Of a DNA stretch of 64,000 nt, positions 10,261 through 20,871 are shown one piece after another. The notes below the pieces were generated by a model. It was not told the origin of the DNA. It saw only the letters and a program-made list of their open reading frames with translations, and searched no databases. Numbering within the stretch: position 1 is the stretch's first letter; each line of letters begins with the position of its first letter. The position numbers and the translations under genes are program-made. This DNA is from Aquatica leii (taxonomy: Eukaryota > Arthropoda > Insecta > Coleoptera > Lampyridae), in the NCBI GenBank assembly GCA_035610365.1, contig CM069432.1:181397027-181461026 (forward strand), given 5' to 3'.

Positions 10261-11283
10261 CAAATGATGTACTGACAAGAGCATCAGTATTGGATCGTAA
10301 TTACTCTTTTATTATACTTAAGACGTCTTTATCTTCACAATTACTTCAAAATATTGTTTCGTTGTCTGTTTCAAGTTATGTGCAAATTTAAAACTGTTTT
10401 TCGTAATATTACTTATTTCAAAGACTCAGATGTTTTTATGATCCTTTGAAATGACAGAGACAGATTCAAGGAAAAAATTGATATTATGATTTGTTGAGTT
10501 TTATTACGTACTCGTTCATTAGTTAAATTAGCGGCCTTACATTGTGAAGGATGTAAATGACAGAAGTTCTATTTTGGCTCTAACAGTAACAACGCTTTTA
10601 TTGAAAGCTTCTGTTTTGCACGCATCACTTCAGCATGATATACAATTGATCATCCAATTTGTTTTTGATCAGACTAACTATTAAATTTCTTTTAGATTTT
10701 TTATTTATTACGTTTAGGTAATTTTGTAGAAACGAAATCATTGGTATATACTAGAAAATTATTTGTTTTTGGGGTTTTTAAATGATGCAGCATAGGTTTT
10801 TTCTTGTAACAGTTTTTAATAAAACCGCGTTGTAAATTTCTTCCATATCTAAATCCAATTCTTTAATTTTATTTATTAATTTGTGCTACATTACCCTTCT
10901 CTATAGTGAGGCAAACGATATAAACATAAATGTACAATAGAATAAACAAAATAGTCCTATTGATAATAATTTTTTTGGGAATCGTAGGGTTTATCTCGAT
11001 ATTGTAATTACTTTTGGTGTATCACGCTACTGGTTTGTCGCTCATGGTTGTTGCAGTTCATCGTCGGCACATTGCTTTCGACTTCATGCTCCTATGTATG
11101 CACTTTTTAGGCGAACGATTGTTTTTTTCCTTCTGGTTAAGAAAGTGACATACTTTTCAGATGTTTTTATGACTTTGAAGGGTCTGTTGTGCATCTACAC
11201 AGACAAATTTTAACGAATATACCATAAACCTTTGGGCACATTAAAATATTGGTTAATACTGTGCGTTCTGATTCTTATATTAG
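10261..11283. other. Non-coding stretch
   Basis: No gene, RNA gene or clear repeat boundary is visible. The string GGGAATCGTAGGGTT at about 10,977 resembles GGGAGTCGTAGGGTT at about 13,773, so the duplicated flanks of the next element may extend a little beyond the boundaries given there. Confidence 0.35.
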
Positions 11284-11740
11284 CCGAGTCATTTTATGCA
11301 ATATTTTGAGCAAACCCAGAAAAAAATAATAGGGAGCTAATTTTTTGTATAAATATTCTCTGAGAGTGAAAATTCAACATAGTAAAAGTCCTGTAAAATC
11401 CTCCTTCCGCAACCCCCCTTTTTTCACCCCCAAAGGTGCACTTTTTTATATTTTGCTTATTTACTCAAAAATGATTGATTTGATGAAAACATCATAGAAG
11501 TACTCTTTTATAGCATACAAAATTTCCTTTCTAACGATATATAACATGACTTATAGTTCTTTTTCCATAACCGCCCTAGAGTCGTTATAGTTAGGGGGTT
11601 GATTTAAAAGTTACCAAAAACAACCATTTTTACACGATTTTAATACTAATTATACTTTTTCACACATGTTTTAATACCTTTGTTACAACTATTAAGCATA
11701 TTATTGATTTTTAGTGTTCATAATTAAACATTTATTTAAG
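11284..11740 (+). repeat. Left terminal inverted repeat of the 2.4 kb element
   Basis: It pairs with 13,225-13,673. Conserved blocks include CCCAGAAAAAAATAATAGGG (about 11,305), ACATAGTAAAAGTCCTGTAA (about 11,378) and TTTATAGCATACAAAATTTC. The match fades near 11,740. Confidence 0.65.
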
Positions 11741-11802
11741 TATATTTCACCAGTACTAGTTGTTTTTCTGTACCGCCCGCTAATAGGCGTAGATATCTAT
11801 AA

Positions 11803-13012
11803 GTGCATGTTCGTTTACTTGAAGGTCGGCAGATTGAAGGCATATACGTTAATCACGTTATCAAACAGAATACAAATGCTGTTGTAGTATTTGATGGATA
11901 TTCTGCAGTTACCAGTACAAAATCCGAAGAACAAAGAAGGCGTAGTAGAAATAAAATGTGTCCCGATATTATTTTTAACGAGGAAACTTACGTTAACACT
12001 TTGCAGGCAGATTTTCTATCAAACAAGAGGAATAAGGCTCGTCTAATATCAATGGTGTCTAATTTCTTAAAAATGGGAGGTGTTAATGTTGATCAAGCCC
12101 AGGACGACGCAGATGAACTCATCGTTAGTACAGCTCTTAGGTTACACCAATTAAACAAAAAAGTAGTTATTTTAGCTACAGATACCGATATACTTACAAT
12201 GCTGATTGCCAGAGCTCCTACAGATAACAACATTTTTGTGCTTCATCCGGCTACGAGTAAAAAACTCCTGCTCAAGTTTTTGTTGTTGACGATATTCAAA
12301 AAAATATAGGAGTAATGAAAGAGGCAGTTCTGTTTGCTCACGCAAAATCGGGGTGTGATAAAACATCTGCTTTATATAATAAGGGTAAAAAAAGTTCTTA
12401 TAACTTGCTACAAAAGAGTAAAAGCCTGAGGGAGAAAGTTTGTCGTATATTTAACACGCCTAATCAACGTAAAAATTAAGTAGTTGCAGTTGGCGATGAG
12501 TTTGTGTGGGCACTCTATCCGGACGGCCAAGAGTTTTCAAACATTAACCAGCTTCGACATCATTTACACAACAGAATGATAGTTAAACAATCTGCAGCTT
12601 CTCTTATGAAGCTTTCAAACTTACCACCCACTAAGGCAGCAACAGAACAACACTCCTTGAGAGTATATCTTCAGGTTAAACAACCACCACTATGTTGCAC
12701 TACCATTACAGTATTTTTGATCTTTTATAGGTACAAGAATGACTAGGAAATCCATATCCACCCACGGAGTGGGGTTGGAAACTAATACAAGACCAATTGT
12801 TTCTTATTCCAACGACATTACCCCCTGCGCCTAAATACCTTCTGAGACTGATTCATTGTCAGTGCAAATCTACTTGTACCGGTAGGTGCTCATGCAGGAA
12901 CTCATGCCAAAAATGTAGTATCCTGCGTGCAACTTGTAAAGGTGAAATATGCACCAATACTGATAAAAGTTCTATAGCGTACGACTTTGAAGAAGAAAAA
13001 GGGAATATATGA
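11803..13012 (+). pseudogene. PIN/FEN-like nuclease-type protein with C-terminal CXC-like domain, frameshifted
   Basis: The main open part (about 11,803-12,265) reads VVVFDGYSAVTSTKSEEQRR, then FLSNKRNKARLISMVSNFL, QDDADELIVSTALRL, and ATDTDILTMLIARAPTDNNI. A +1 shift then continues as VDDIQKNIGVMKEAVLFAHA and SGCDKTSALYNKGKK (about 12,280-12,400). The ordered aspartates (FDGY, DDADELI, TDTDIL, SGCDKTSA) resemble the metal-binding acidic residues of XPG/FEN and PIN-type nucleases. After a stop at about 12,480 the frame resumes: DEFVWALYPDGQEF, LPPTKAATEQHSLRVYLQV, and at 12,797-13,012 a cysteine-rich block, HCQCKSTCTGRCSCRNSCQ then CSILRATCKGEIC, like a CXC (tesmin) DNA-binding repeat. The same domain order recurs in many uncharacterised animal proteins known to me as transposon-associated. 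No ATG for the whole frame is evident; an upstream exon may be missing. Confidence 0.6.
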
Positions 13013-13224
13013 AGATGTGTGCTTATTTAGAGTGCATGTGCCTTATTTCCGAACAAGAGCTATTGAAATATAAATAGTAGGTTGAATGACAATTTTAGGT
13101 TTTATATGTTTTATTTGCGTAAATAATAAAATTGGCTGTATGGTTTACAAAATTATTCTATGTGGTTAACCCCCGGCTTTGGCTTGTTTTTAAACCAACC
13201 GCCTACCTACTTCACACTCCTCTA

Positions 13225-13673
13225 TAATAAATATTTAATCCTGAAAACTAAAAAACCAATAAGAAGCTTATTAAATAGTTATGACAAAAGTATCCAACAA
13301 GCTTGAAAAAGTATAATTACTATTAAAATCGTGTAAAAATGGTTGTTTTTGGTAACCTTTAAATCAACCCTCTAACATTAACAGCTCTAGGGCGGTTATA
13401 GAAAAAGAACTATATGTCATGTTATATATCGTTGGAAAGGAAATTTTGTATGTTATAAAAGAGTACTTCTATGATTTTTTCATCAAATCAATCATTTTTG
13501 AGTAAATAAGCAAAATATGAAAAAGAGCGCTTTTGGGGGTGGAAAAAAGGGGGTTGCGGAAGGAGGATTTTACAGGACTTTTACTATGTTAAATAGTCGA
13601 CCCCAAGGAACATCTATACCAAAAATTAGCTCCCTATTATTTTTTTCTGGGTCAATGTCTAAAATGACTGGGG
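13225..13673 (-). repeat. Right terminal inverted repeat of the 2.4 kb element
   Basis: This is the complement of the left arm. The open frame at 13,517-13,723 lies wholly within it and is not a gene. Confidence 0.65.
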
Positions 13674-14321
13674 TATATATTCGATTCTTTGCATTTAGGT
13701 TTGTATTTGTTATGCAAAGTTAGTGTCTGTTGTCGATATTCCAGCTTTCGATGCTTGCTCGACCAAATCGTTTGGGAGTCGTAGGGTTGTTCCATTCACA
13801 CGTTGTGCTAGTATTTCCCGAAAAATCATGACTACGTAAATCTATAAAAACGTTATATTTTAGTGTATGCTATTTATGATTATGTTCTAATTATTAAACT
13901 GTGAAATGCATTCTTTCGCCAATTAGGCTACATTATATAATATACATATAATAGAATATTTGTAATCAAAATATGTAGTATAATCGCATACCCGAAATAA
14001 AAATATTTAGAATTATCTGTCTTTTAGTAAAAATATTTGCTATTTATTTCTATAATTTGTTTAATGCGACTAAATAAAATAAATCATTCTTTGTTGTTTT
14101 AGAACTGAAACTTCCAGTGGTTCTGCAAAGCATCCCCAGCTTAAATATTGAAGGGTATGTTTTTTTTTATTATACATAATATTGCTTATATTAAAATTCA
14201 AAAATGATATAAACACAGATTTTCGTTTATCTGTAGTTTTAAAAATCGTAATTGAAACTGTTACGGTTTACACTATTCCCGTTATGTATCTATTATATTT
14301 AATTGTGTGCTTCGGTCGGAT
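13674..14321. other. AT-rich upstream region of the MADF-BESS gene
   Basis: No coding feature was found. The sequence just before 14,322 turns from AT-rich to GC-rich, which marks the likely promoter. Confidence 0.4.
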
Positions 14322-14344
14322 CCGGTACCGGTGCGGCGCCGCAC
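14322..14344. promoter_or_regulatory. GC-rich nested palindromes upstream of the MADF-BESS gene
   Basis: CCGGTACCGG (14,322-14,331) and GTGCGGCGCCGCAC (14,331-14,344) are perfect overlapping palindromes in otherwise AT-rich DNA. They lie 0.7 kb before the start codon now, and only about 110 bp before it if the hAT insertion is discounted. They may be core promoter or binding-site sequences. The role is inferred from position only. Confidence 0.35.
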
Positions 14345-14379
14345 AATATTTAAAAGACCGGTACGGAGTCAGTATAAGG

Positions 14380-14990
14380 CAGTGGCGGCTCGGGGTGGTT
14401 CACATTGGGGGTGCATAATTTCAAAATTAAAAAGTATACCTAATACATTTTTCTTATAAATATCCAATTTGAATTTTCTTATAACGTCTTTACCTTTAAC
14501 AGATTGTTTATTTTCTAAACATAATTGAGGCATCGGCCGTTTAAGATTTTTTACTGCAATTTTTTCATCATACGTTAATCGCGAAAACGCATTATCCACT
14601 AAATTAGCGACAGAATTCATTGTATTTGCCTTCCGAGTACCTACCGTGAGCAAACTAAATACTTGCTCAATCGCTATGTATATTGCAGCATTGAAAACGA
14701 GCAAAATACAAGTATCCCCACCTCCAATGTAATTTTAAACGCTGTATTGAGCAACTGTCAGGTTTTGCTCCTCGATTCACTTCACTCTTCAGTAGACCAT
14801 CGCACGTTGTGACTGTTGTTACGCGCGGTCCGCAAACCATGAATACGTAATAATTAAACCAAAGAATAAATGCTTTAGTGTATTTATTCTTTGATTAAAC
14901 ACTTCCACAGTTAGCCGTCGCTTTGTTTGTTTTGTTTAAAATTCCAGGGGGTGCAATTGCTCACTTGCTCTCATTAAAAAGCCGCCACTG
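14380..14990. mobile_element. 611-bp hAT deletion derivative
   Basis: Terminal repeats CAGTGGCGGCT at 14,380 and AGCCGCCACTG ending at 14,990 are bounded by the exact 8-bp duplication GTATAAGG (14,372-14,379 and 14,991-14,998). An 8-bp duplication and a CAG...CTG terminus define the hAT superfamily. The element sits 71 bp upstream of the MADF-BESS start codon. Confidence 0.9.
14400..14704 (-). pseudogene. hAT transposase N-terminal fragment
   Basis: The minus-strand frame reads NSVANLVDNAFSRLTYDEKI then AVKNLKRPMPQLCL and GKDVIRKFKLDIYKK. This looks like the region preceding the TTF-type zinc finger in ZMYM/hAT transposases of this terminal-repeat class. The rest of the transposase is missing, so the fragment cannot act alone. 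Confidence 0.4.
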
Positions 14991-15061
14991 GTATAAGGAG
15001 ACAACAGTGAACGGAATGTTGTCGGTGCGGTTTTAAACGAGTATTAACGAACACGTTAAAA

Positions 15062-17171
15062 ATGTGTGATTTAGAAGAAAAAATAATTCGAATGGTTTCG
15101 CATCATAAAGAACTGTACGATCAAGCCGCTTATACGAACATAAAACTAAAAAAACAAATTTGGCAAGAGATTGCTAAACAAGTAGACGCATCAGGTAAGT
15201 ATGTAAAAAATACGCGTTTGATTTAATTTGTGTACGTTGAAACCACCATTTTAATAGCCACGACCGTTATATTTGATTCGTTTTCATTATGCATTTACCA
15301 GTGGCGTTTCACGGGTTGTTTTAATAGGACTGCTGTTAAAAGTTTAATGACGCTTTCTGTAAAATAACTGATTCAGGCTGCCGCCTTATCAGTTATGCGA
15401 ATCATATTATCACAGTATAACTAACGGAAGTTAGGACACTTCCTTTTTAATACAACCAACAAGTGGTTATTCTATATAACGTAACGTATTTATTTGTGTA
15501 AAACAAATGTGGCGCTTATTAATATTGTACCTGGCATCTGTCAAATGTGTAGCTATTTTCTATTTTTTTTACTTATTAATATATATTATAATTGAAAAAA
15601 AATTAAACAAAACCACTAGTTAAATTTGAAAAATATAAATAGTAAGGTAGAAAGCAGAAAGCGATTACATACAAACATTAAATAACTTTAGAGTAATCTC
15701 CCAGATGTATTTACAAAAACCTATATTAATAATATTATTGTTAAATGTATCTATTTGCGCTATCTAATTTCTCTGAATAACAGGCTTTTAACAAAAAATT
15801 GTTCTAAGTGGGTGGAAATATTGACGCAGGAGAATTTTTTTTAATTCTAATGCTAATTTTCTAGATGTATGAAATATTTGCGACCCTTTTAGATTTCTAA
15901 TATAGTTTCTTATATCCTACCGACACGCAAAGAACTTTATCTCATTTTTTTGTACCTTTCAGCAGATATTCAGTTAATTTTTTGAAGTATTATAGTTAAT
16001 CGACATGCAATATTAATCATTAATAATCAACGCCTTGGTATAATGCTCTAAATTTTGAGATTGAGGCTTTTAGTTTACATGGTGTAGAACTCTTGCCGTT
16101 TTACTTATAACGTCAATAATTCTACCGATATCTTTTTGTTGTTAGATTGTTTATATATATTTTTTATTATAAAATGTTCAAAGGGTTGTCGGTTCTGCTG
16201 TTATCACCACACTGTCATAATTCGTATCCTGGAGTTTGATCTTCCGCACACAATTAGTTTAAATATATATCTCCGTTTGATTTTGACGTTTAGCCACCTT
16301 ACTAATAGTTCTATTGAATGGATTACGTTCTATTTCGTAATTTGGTTTCAACACACTCAAATAAATTCATTCGCTCAAATTTTTATGTAGTATTAGGCGT
16401 AGTAAGTAAAACATGTTTTGTTCTTTACTTTTGTAGCAGATGTATGTAAGAAGAAATGGCGAAATATAAGAGACTCATATAGAAAATATGTAAAAGAAGT
16501 AAAAGCAAAGACTGAACAAGAAATTAGAAAAACTAAACGATACAAATATGCAGACTTATTAGAGTTTTTAAATCCATACATGCATGAAAAAATGTAAGTA
16601 CATTTAAATATTAAACACAAAAACTTTATATATTTTTTTTTGTAGTGTAATATCTTCTTTTTACACGGACGTAGAAAATGACTTTAAGGAAGACTCTGTA
16701 AATGAAAATCAAAATGAAAACGACCGTAGTACTGAAGATATGGATGAGTATTCGACTGAACTTGATCTGGAAGAAGATGAAAGCAGAAATGAAGAGGTGC
16801 AAAATCTTAAAAAAAGACAAGCGGTTATCTTAAATGAACCTGGTGCAAATATGCTATTAACTTATATTCCGGACGAAGAAAAATTAAAGAAAAGACGTAA
16901 GGGTAATGATGAAGACGATGCTCTCAAGCAATTGTTCTTAAGTATGTACGGTACTGTAAAAACTTTTCCGCCGACACTTCAAACAGAAACTAAAATAAAA
17001 TTGTTTAACATCATTACAAATGCCGAACTGGAGTATTTGAAATGTAAAGAGCGGTCATCATCAGACTTATCTAATTCTTCTAATTTATCTGTACCACCTT
17101 CTTGTACATCATCTTTATTAACGTCTTCTACCCCTTTATTGACACAATGCAAAATTGAGAATATATTGTAA
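15062..17171 (+). CDS. MADF-BESS domain transcription regulator
   Basis: Three exons join in frame: 15,062-15,194, 16,437-16,593 and 16,646-17,171, giving 271 residues. Donors are GGTAAGT and GTAAGTA, acceptors TTGTAG and TTGTAG; the introns are 1,242 and 52 bp. Residues of about 5-95 form a MADF domain (Myb/SANT-like DNA binding): LEEKIIRMVSHHKELYD, IKLKKQIWQEIAKQV, CKKKWRNIRDSYRKYVKEV, YKYADLLEFLNPYM. An acidic linker rich in Glu and Asn follows, then a basic patch KLKKRRKG (about 176-183), probably a nuclear signal. A BESS motif at about 187-228 (DALKQLFLSMYGTVKTFPP, then KIKLFNIITNAELEYL) is known in this family to mediate protein-protein contacts. The tail is Ser/Thr-rich. The protein should act in the nucleus as a sequence-specific DNA-binding regulator; the target is unknown. 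Intron 1 carries no gene of its own. Confidence 0.92.
15195..16436. other. Intron 1 of the MADF-BESS gene
   Basis: AT-rich. CAGTGGCGTTTCACGGG at about 15,299 resembles a hAT terminal repeat but has no partner. The short frame at 16,136-16,390 is intronic chance sequence. Confidence 0.6.
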
Positions 17172-17308
17172 TATAAATTTAATTCTTTTCTTAATTATCT
17201 TTAACTAAATAACTGATTTACTTCTAAAATTCTGTTCATTGATATTTTTAAATCGTATGTAAACAAAAGGAGTTTGAGGAAGCAGTTTACCTTATGTGAG
17301 AACATAAT

Positions 17309-17314
17309 AATAAA
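17309..17314 (+). promoter_or_regulatory. Candidate poly(A) signal of the MADF-BESS gene
   Basis: AATAAA is 138 bases past the stop codon at 17,171. Confidence 0.4.
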
Positions 17315-18872
17315 ATATAGTCAAATATTCGTACATAAAAATATATGCTTATATTAATTTTATTTAATCTTAATTTTTCTAATCAAAAAATAAATTATAT
17401 TAGGCAATAAAAAATTATAGAAAAACAATAAGTCGATAAATGCTTAATAATTAATTTATTTCCTAGTATTGTGTCAAATTAGTTTGTCAAGTAAACAGCA
17501 AGTACGCCCAAACTTTTACCATCGGTTTTGTTTAAATCTTAAAATTAATTAATATATTTTAAATTAGAAAAGTATGCATCAATCTAAAACGTAAAAAGTA
17601 ATAGATAAACCAGTTTTCTTTGCATTAGTCTAAACTTACTGTGCGTACAAGCTGTTAGTCGACAAATTCAAGTATAGAAAAGTCTTAAAATTAAAATACA
17701 TAGTATAATTAATTGCTTTAATAAATACTAAGATTACCATTATTAAGAAGTTACTCCAAAAAGTAATTAGGAATAAATTTTTTATATAATTTTGTAATTC
17801 ATTTTTAAGTAACTAATTTTTTGAAAAGTATTTTACTACAATTATATGGTATGAGCGCGTAGGTAGTGTTCTGTTTAATTTTGTGTAACAGTTCATCTGA
17901 TGAGACTTCTGAGGCAAATACTGTTTTAACCAAAAATTGTGTGCTAACGTCAAAAATCAAACTATTTGTAAGGCGGCGACTTTCAAGAAACATGACAAAG
18001 AGCCTATTCTAGAATTAATGGTATATTTGAGGTGTTTAGTTTGAAGTGTAAAAAAATGTATATATCTAAATGTGTGGTTTGTATCGATGAACGATTTGTT
18101 TCGTTTTGTGCCTACGTGAAACCCAAAAATGATTGATGATATAAAAGTGAACGGTTATGGAGTTACTTTTGGTAACTTTTTGTCAACTAAATCTTGGAAA
18201 TTACTAGAGAGTTATATGACGTCGAGAACTAATTATTAGTCATTAACATATACTTTTTTAGATTTCAATGACAAGATTCTAATTTAGTGTTTTGCATTTT
18301 TGAATTATTGGACTGAGAGACGACAGCAACTAGCGTCACTTACTTTACTAAAATATCAGGAACATTTATTAAATTTTTTTAGAACGCAGCGGTTGTGGCT
18401 CATGTTTACTATTACAGTGAAACTTTCTGTAAAACGGAAACTTGTACATAACGGAATGTATTTTTGGTATACTTGATCTTATTAATGCGGAAACATTCAT
18501 AACGCAAAAACGGAAAGTAAATTACAACCAGAAACTACAAAATACCATACATTTAAACTTGTCAATGCAGAATGTAATAAAATAATATATGGCATTCACA
18601 AGAAATTCATAAATCTACCATTTGTACTTTGTATAGTTTATACCATCCTGTGGTAAAAATAGCACGTATGATATATAGAAAACTATAAATTAGTACGGAA
18701 GGTAGAAAAGTTGTCATTAGATTTAATGCCAGTCGATGATCTATTGACAAGTAACGCCACTAAAATCCCAACTATAAAATAGGTTAGAAACATTGTCGGT
18801 ACAATTGTGGAAAACAACATCAGAACTAGCGGACAGCTTTTTCGTTCTTTAGGAACTCGTCAGCGCTAGGAT
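17315..18872. other. AT-rich non-coding spacer
   Basis: No recognised gene. The 62-residue minus frame at 17,805-17,993 is short and matches nothing I know. Confidence 0.45.
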
Positions 18873-18883
18873 CAGTGGCGGCT
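18873..18883 (+). repeat. Orphan hAT terminal repeat end
   Basis: CAGTGGCGGCT is identical to the left terminus of the hAT element at 14,380. No right end or duplication was found nearby, so this is a truncated relic. Confidence 0.5.
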
Positions 18884-18959
18884 TGTGCATTTTTACAGTT
18901 TCTTATAGAGTTAATTCTTCCTAATAATATATTCCAATAAAAAATGTTGCTAACATTAA

Positions 18960-19530
18960 CAGTTTATTAGATATTTGATTTGTTTAGATACGGAGTGCTG
19001 CATCTTATTTAAATTTTCTTTGGATGTACCCACGATAACTCTCGAACCAAAAGTACTAGTAACTTGAAATTTGGTGTAGAGCTGGCTTTTTATATTCTCT
19101 CTGCTTTGTCAAAAGATGGGTTTGATAAAGAAACCGGAAGTGGGTGTATCCGCTATTTTTAACAGTTTTTCTTATATAATTTTGTACGTATGTAAATTAT
19201 TCGAATTATTTTTACAGTTTCTTATAGAGATAATTCTTTCTAACAATTTCTTCAAATAAAAAAAATTCTAACATTAACAGTTTATCAGATATTTAGTTTG
19301 TAATTTTAAATAAATTCACAAATATAATATATTTTCGAATCCTGCCTGCGAAGATTTTTTTTTACTGATTTACTAAAGAAGTAAGTAATATCGAGGCGTA
19401 CAAATATGCTAGGAAATCAATACAAACGTGTACATTACACTTCAAAATGATTTTATGACAACATAACCTTAAAAAAATATGTAGATATTCCTTTATCATT
19501 TCTTATAAGAAAGTCGTGTGGTGACCACAC
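18960..19530 (+). repeat. Dispersed repeat, short copy (plus)
   Basis: This is a shorter, inverted relative of 49,306-50,394. Shared blocks include ACGGAGTGCTGCATCTTATT (about 18,990), GATGTACCCACGATAACTCT, GAAACCGGAAGTGG, AATTATTCGAATTATTTTTA, CGAATCCTGCCTGCG and the terminal palindrome GTGTGGTGACCACAC (19,516-19,530). Confidence 0.65.
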
Positions 19531-19927
19531 CAGTTTTTTTTTCTAGAACTAATAACAAAAAAGAACGTTTGTTATTTAAAATAATTCTTATAATTGTGTT
19601 AAAAGGTTGAACATTTTGCAATTAACTTACACTATTTATTTATTTTGGTTAAGAAATAACGTTTTTCAATTTTATGCGTGAATTTCTGTCTAAAGTAATT
19701 GGCCCGATTTGCTGAAGATTTTTCACAATGGGGTCGAAGTTGTAGGCTCATTCATAGAAACTTTTAAGTACATTTTTAGAGTGAGCTAAACTGAAAACTC
19801 TTTAATTAAACAAAAAAAACAAATCGTCGCTACGACATACGACAAAGGTACATTTATATTAGTGGGCGAAAGGTACAAAAAAAAAACGTGTGAAACCCAA
19901 TAAACTTTTGGAAAAATTTTTAATTTA
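19531..19927. other. Non-coding spacer
   Basis: AT-rich. Nothing recognised. Confidence 0.4.
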
Positions 19928-20203
19928 TTGTTTTTACCATTATCGCTCACTAATATTTTTAACTGTCGATATAGTGCTATCCATTTTTCTCCATTACTAT
20001 TGCCAAATAAGGGTATTAGAGGTCAATGGACACAAGAGAATATGACGAAAGATATAGACGCTGTTCACCGTAGTGTTAACGGAGCGAATCAAACTATTAT
20101 TATTAATTTTTTCATAAGCCGAATCAGATATGTAGTGAAAAATACATTCGGTAAACTTGCAAATCAATTTAGAAATTTACCTACTACGACGCATGTCTTT
20201 TAA
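19928..20203 (+). pseudogene. Possible pipsqueak-type HTH fragment
   Basis: Within the 91-residue frame, RGQWTQENMTKDIDAVHRSV resembles the start of the HTH_Psq domain (pattern RG.W.EE....AI.AV..G) found in CENP-B/jerky-like transposases and pipsqueak regulators. The rest of the helix-turn-helix is blurred, and the frame starts without a clear ATG. It is likely a transposase relic. Confidence 0.3.
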
Positions 20204-20324
20204 GTGTTACATACAGGCCATAGTAGGCGACGCTAATTGAATGTCACTACTAAAACTTAACCTGTATTTTTAGTGCAACCTAAATCCAAAGTGTCAGTGC
20301 GATACGTATAGTGGTGTAGATACA

Positions 20325-20760
20325 GTGAATTTTCAAAGTTCGCAAGTTGTTCGAACAATTGAGTTAAACCGAGAAAATTTTCGCACAATAATTTTTTACA
20401 ACTTTCAAAGGTTATCTGAACAAGAATACCTCGCCGAGTTGGTTTCTGTTTTCGGAAATAAAACACCACATCAGTCGACAATTTCTCGGTGGTATGAAGA
20501 ACTCAAACGTGGACGAATGAATCTTATTGACGATCCAAGGACATCAAATACGACCGTCACTCAGGAAAACGTCGATACTGTGCGCACGCTTACCAAGGAA
20601 GATCGACATGTGACATATCGCGAGACTGAAGCATTATTAGGGACTTCAAGTCAATGTAGAATTAGCGGTAAAAAAAAGTATTTTCCCGTTGGAAACCACA
20701 TCTGTTGACTGAAGAAGAGAAACAGGCTAGGGTTAATTGGTGTCAAAAAAGTAGACCGCT
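20325..20760 (+). pseudogene. Mariner-family transposase, N-terminal half only
   Basis: The frame from about 20,345 gives a mariner-type N-terminal helix-turn-helix region: ELNRENFRTIIFYNFQRLSE, then FGNKTPHQSTISRWYEELKR and GRMNLIDDPRTSNTTVTQEN. After a frameshift at about 20,680, SRWKPHLLTEEEKQARVNWC follows, the block just before the first catalytic aspartate. The catalytic domain is absent, so this is a truncated dead copy. It does not belong to the element at 27.3 kb, which has a different N-terminus. Confidence 0.75.
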
Positions 20761-20871
20761 TCGTGGATTTACTCACGGACTGCGTGGTTACAGGTTTCAG
20801 TGGCCAGAAGATTCTTAGGGGTTAAACATTCCTCCCTCCAGACTCAGAGACAGATCATAGAGTAAAATATG

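Larger units (their letters stand above)
11284..13673. mobile_element. 2.4 kb element with about 450-bp terminal inverted repeats and FEN-like/CXC coding region
   Basis: Long inverted arms (about 11,284-11,740 and 13,225-13,673) flank a plus-strand coding region (about 11,800-13,012). The innermost parts of the arms match almost base for base, for example AACCATTTTTACACGATTTT on the left and its complement at about 13,330. The outermost shared block is AGTCATTTTA on the left and TAAAATGACT on the right. No certain target duplication was found; a TA duplication is possible. No DDE transposase is visible inside, so the mobilising enzyme is unknown unless it is the encoded protein itself. Confidence 0.65.

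Noticed and set aside
15299..15320. hAT insertion in intron 1 of the MADF-BESS gene
   Set aside because: CAGTGGCGTTTCACGGG has no inverted partner or 8-bp duplication within the intron.
19338..19360. tRNA-derived SINE based on TTCGAATCC box B
   Set aside because: No box A was found at the required distance upstream, so a Pol III promoter is not supported.
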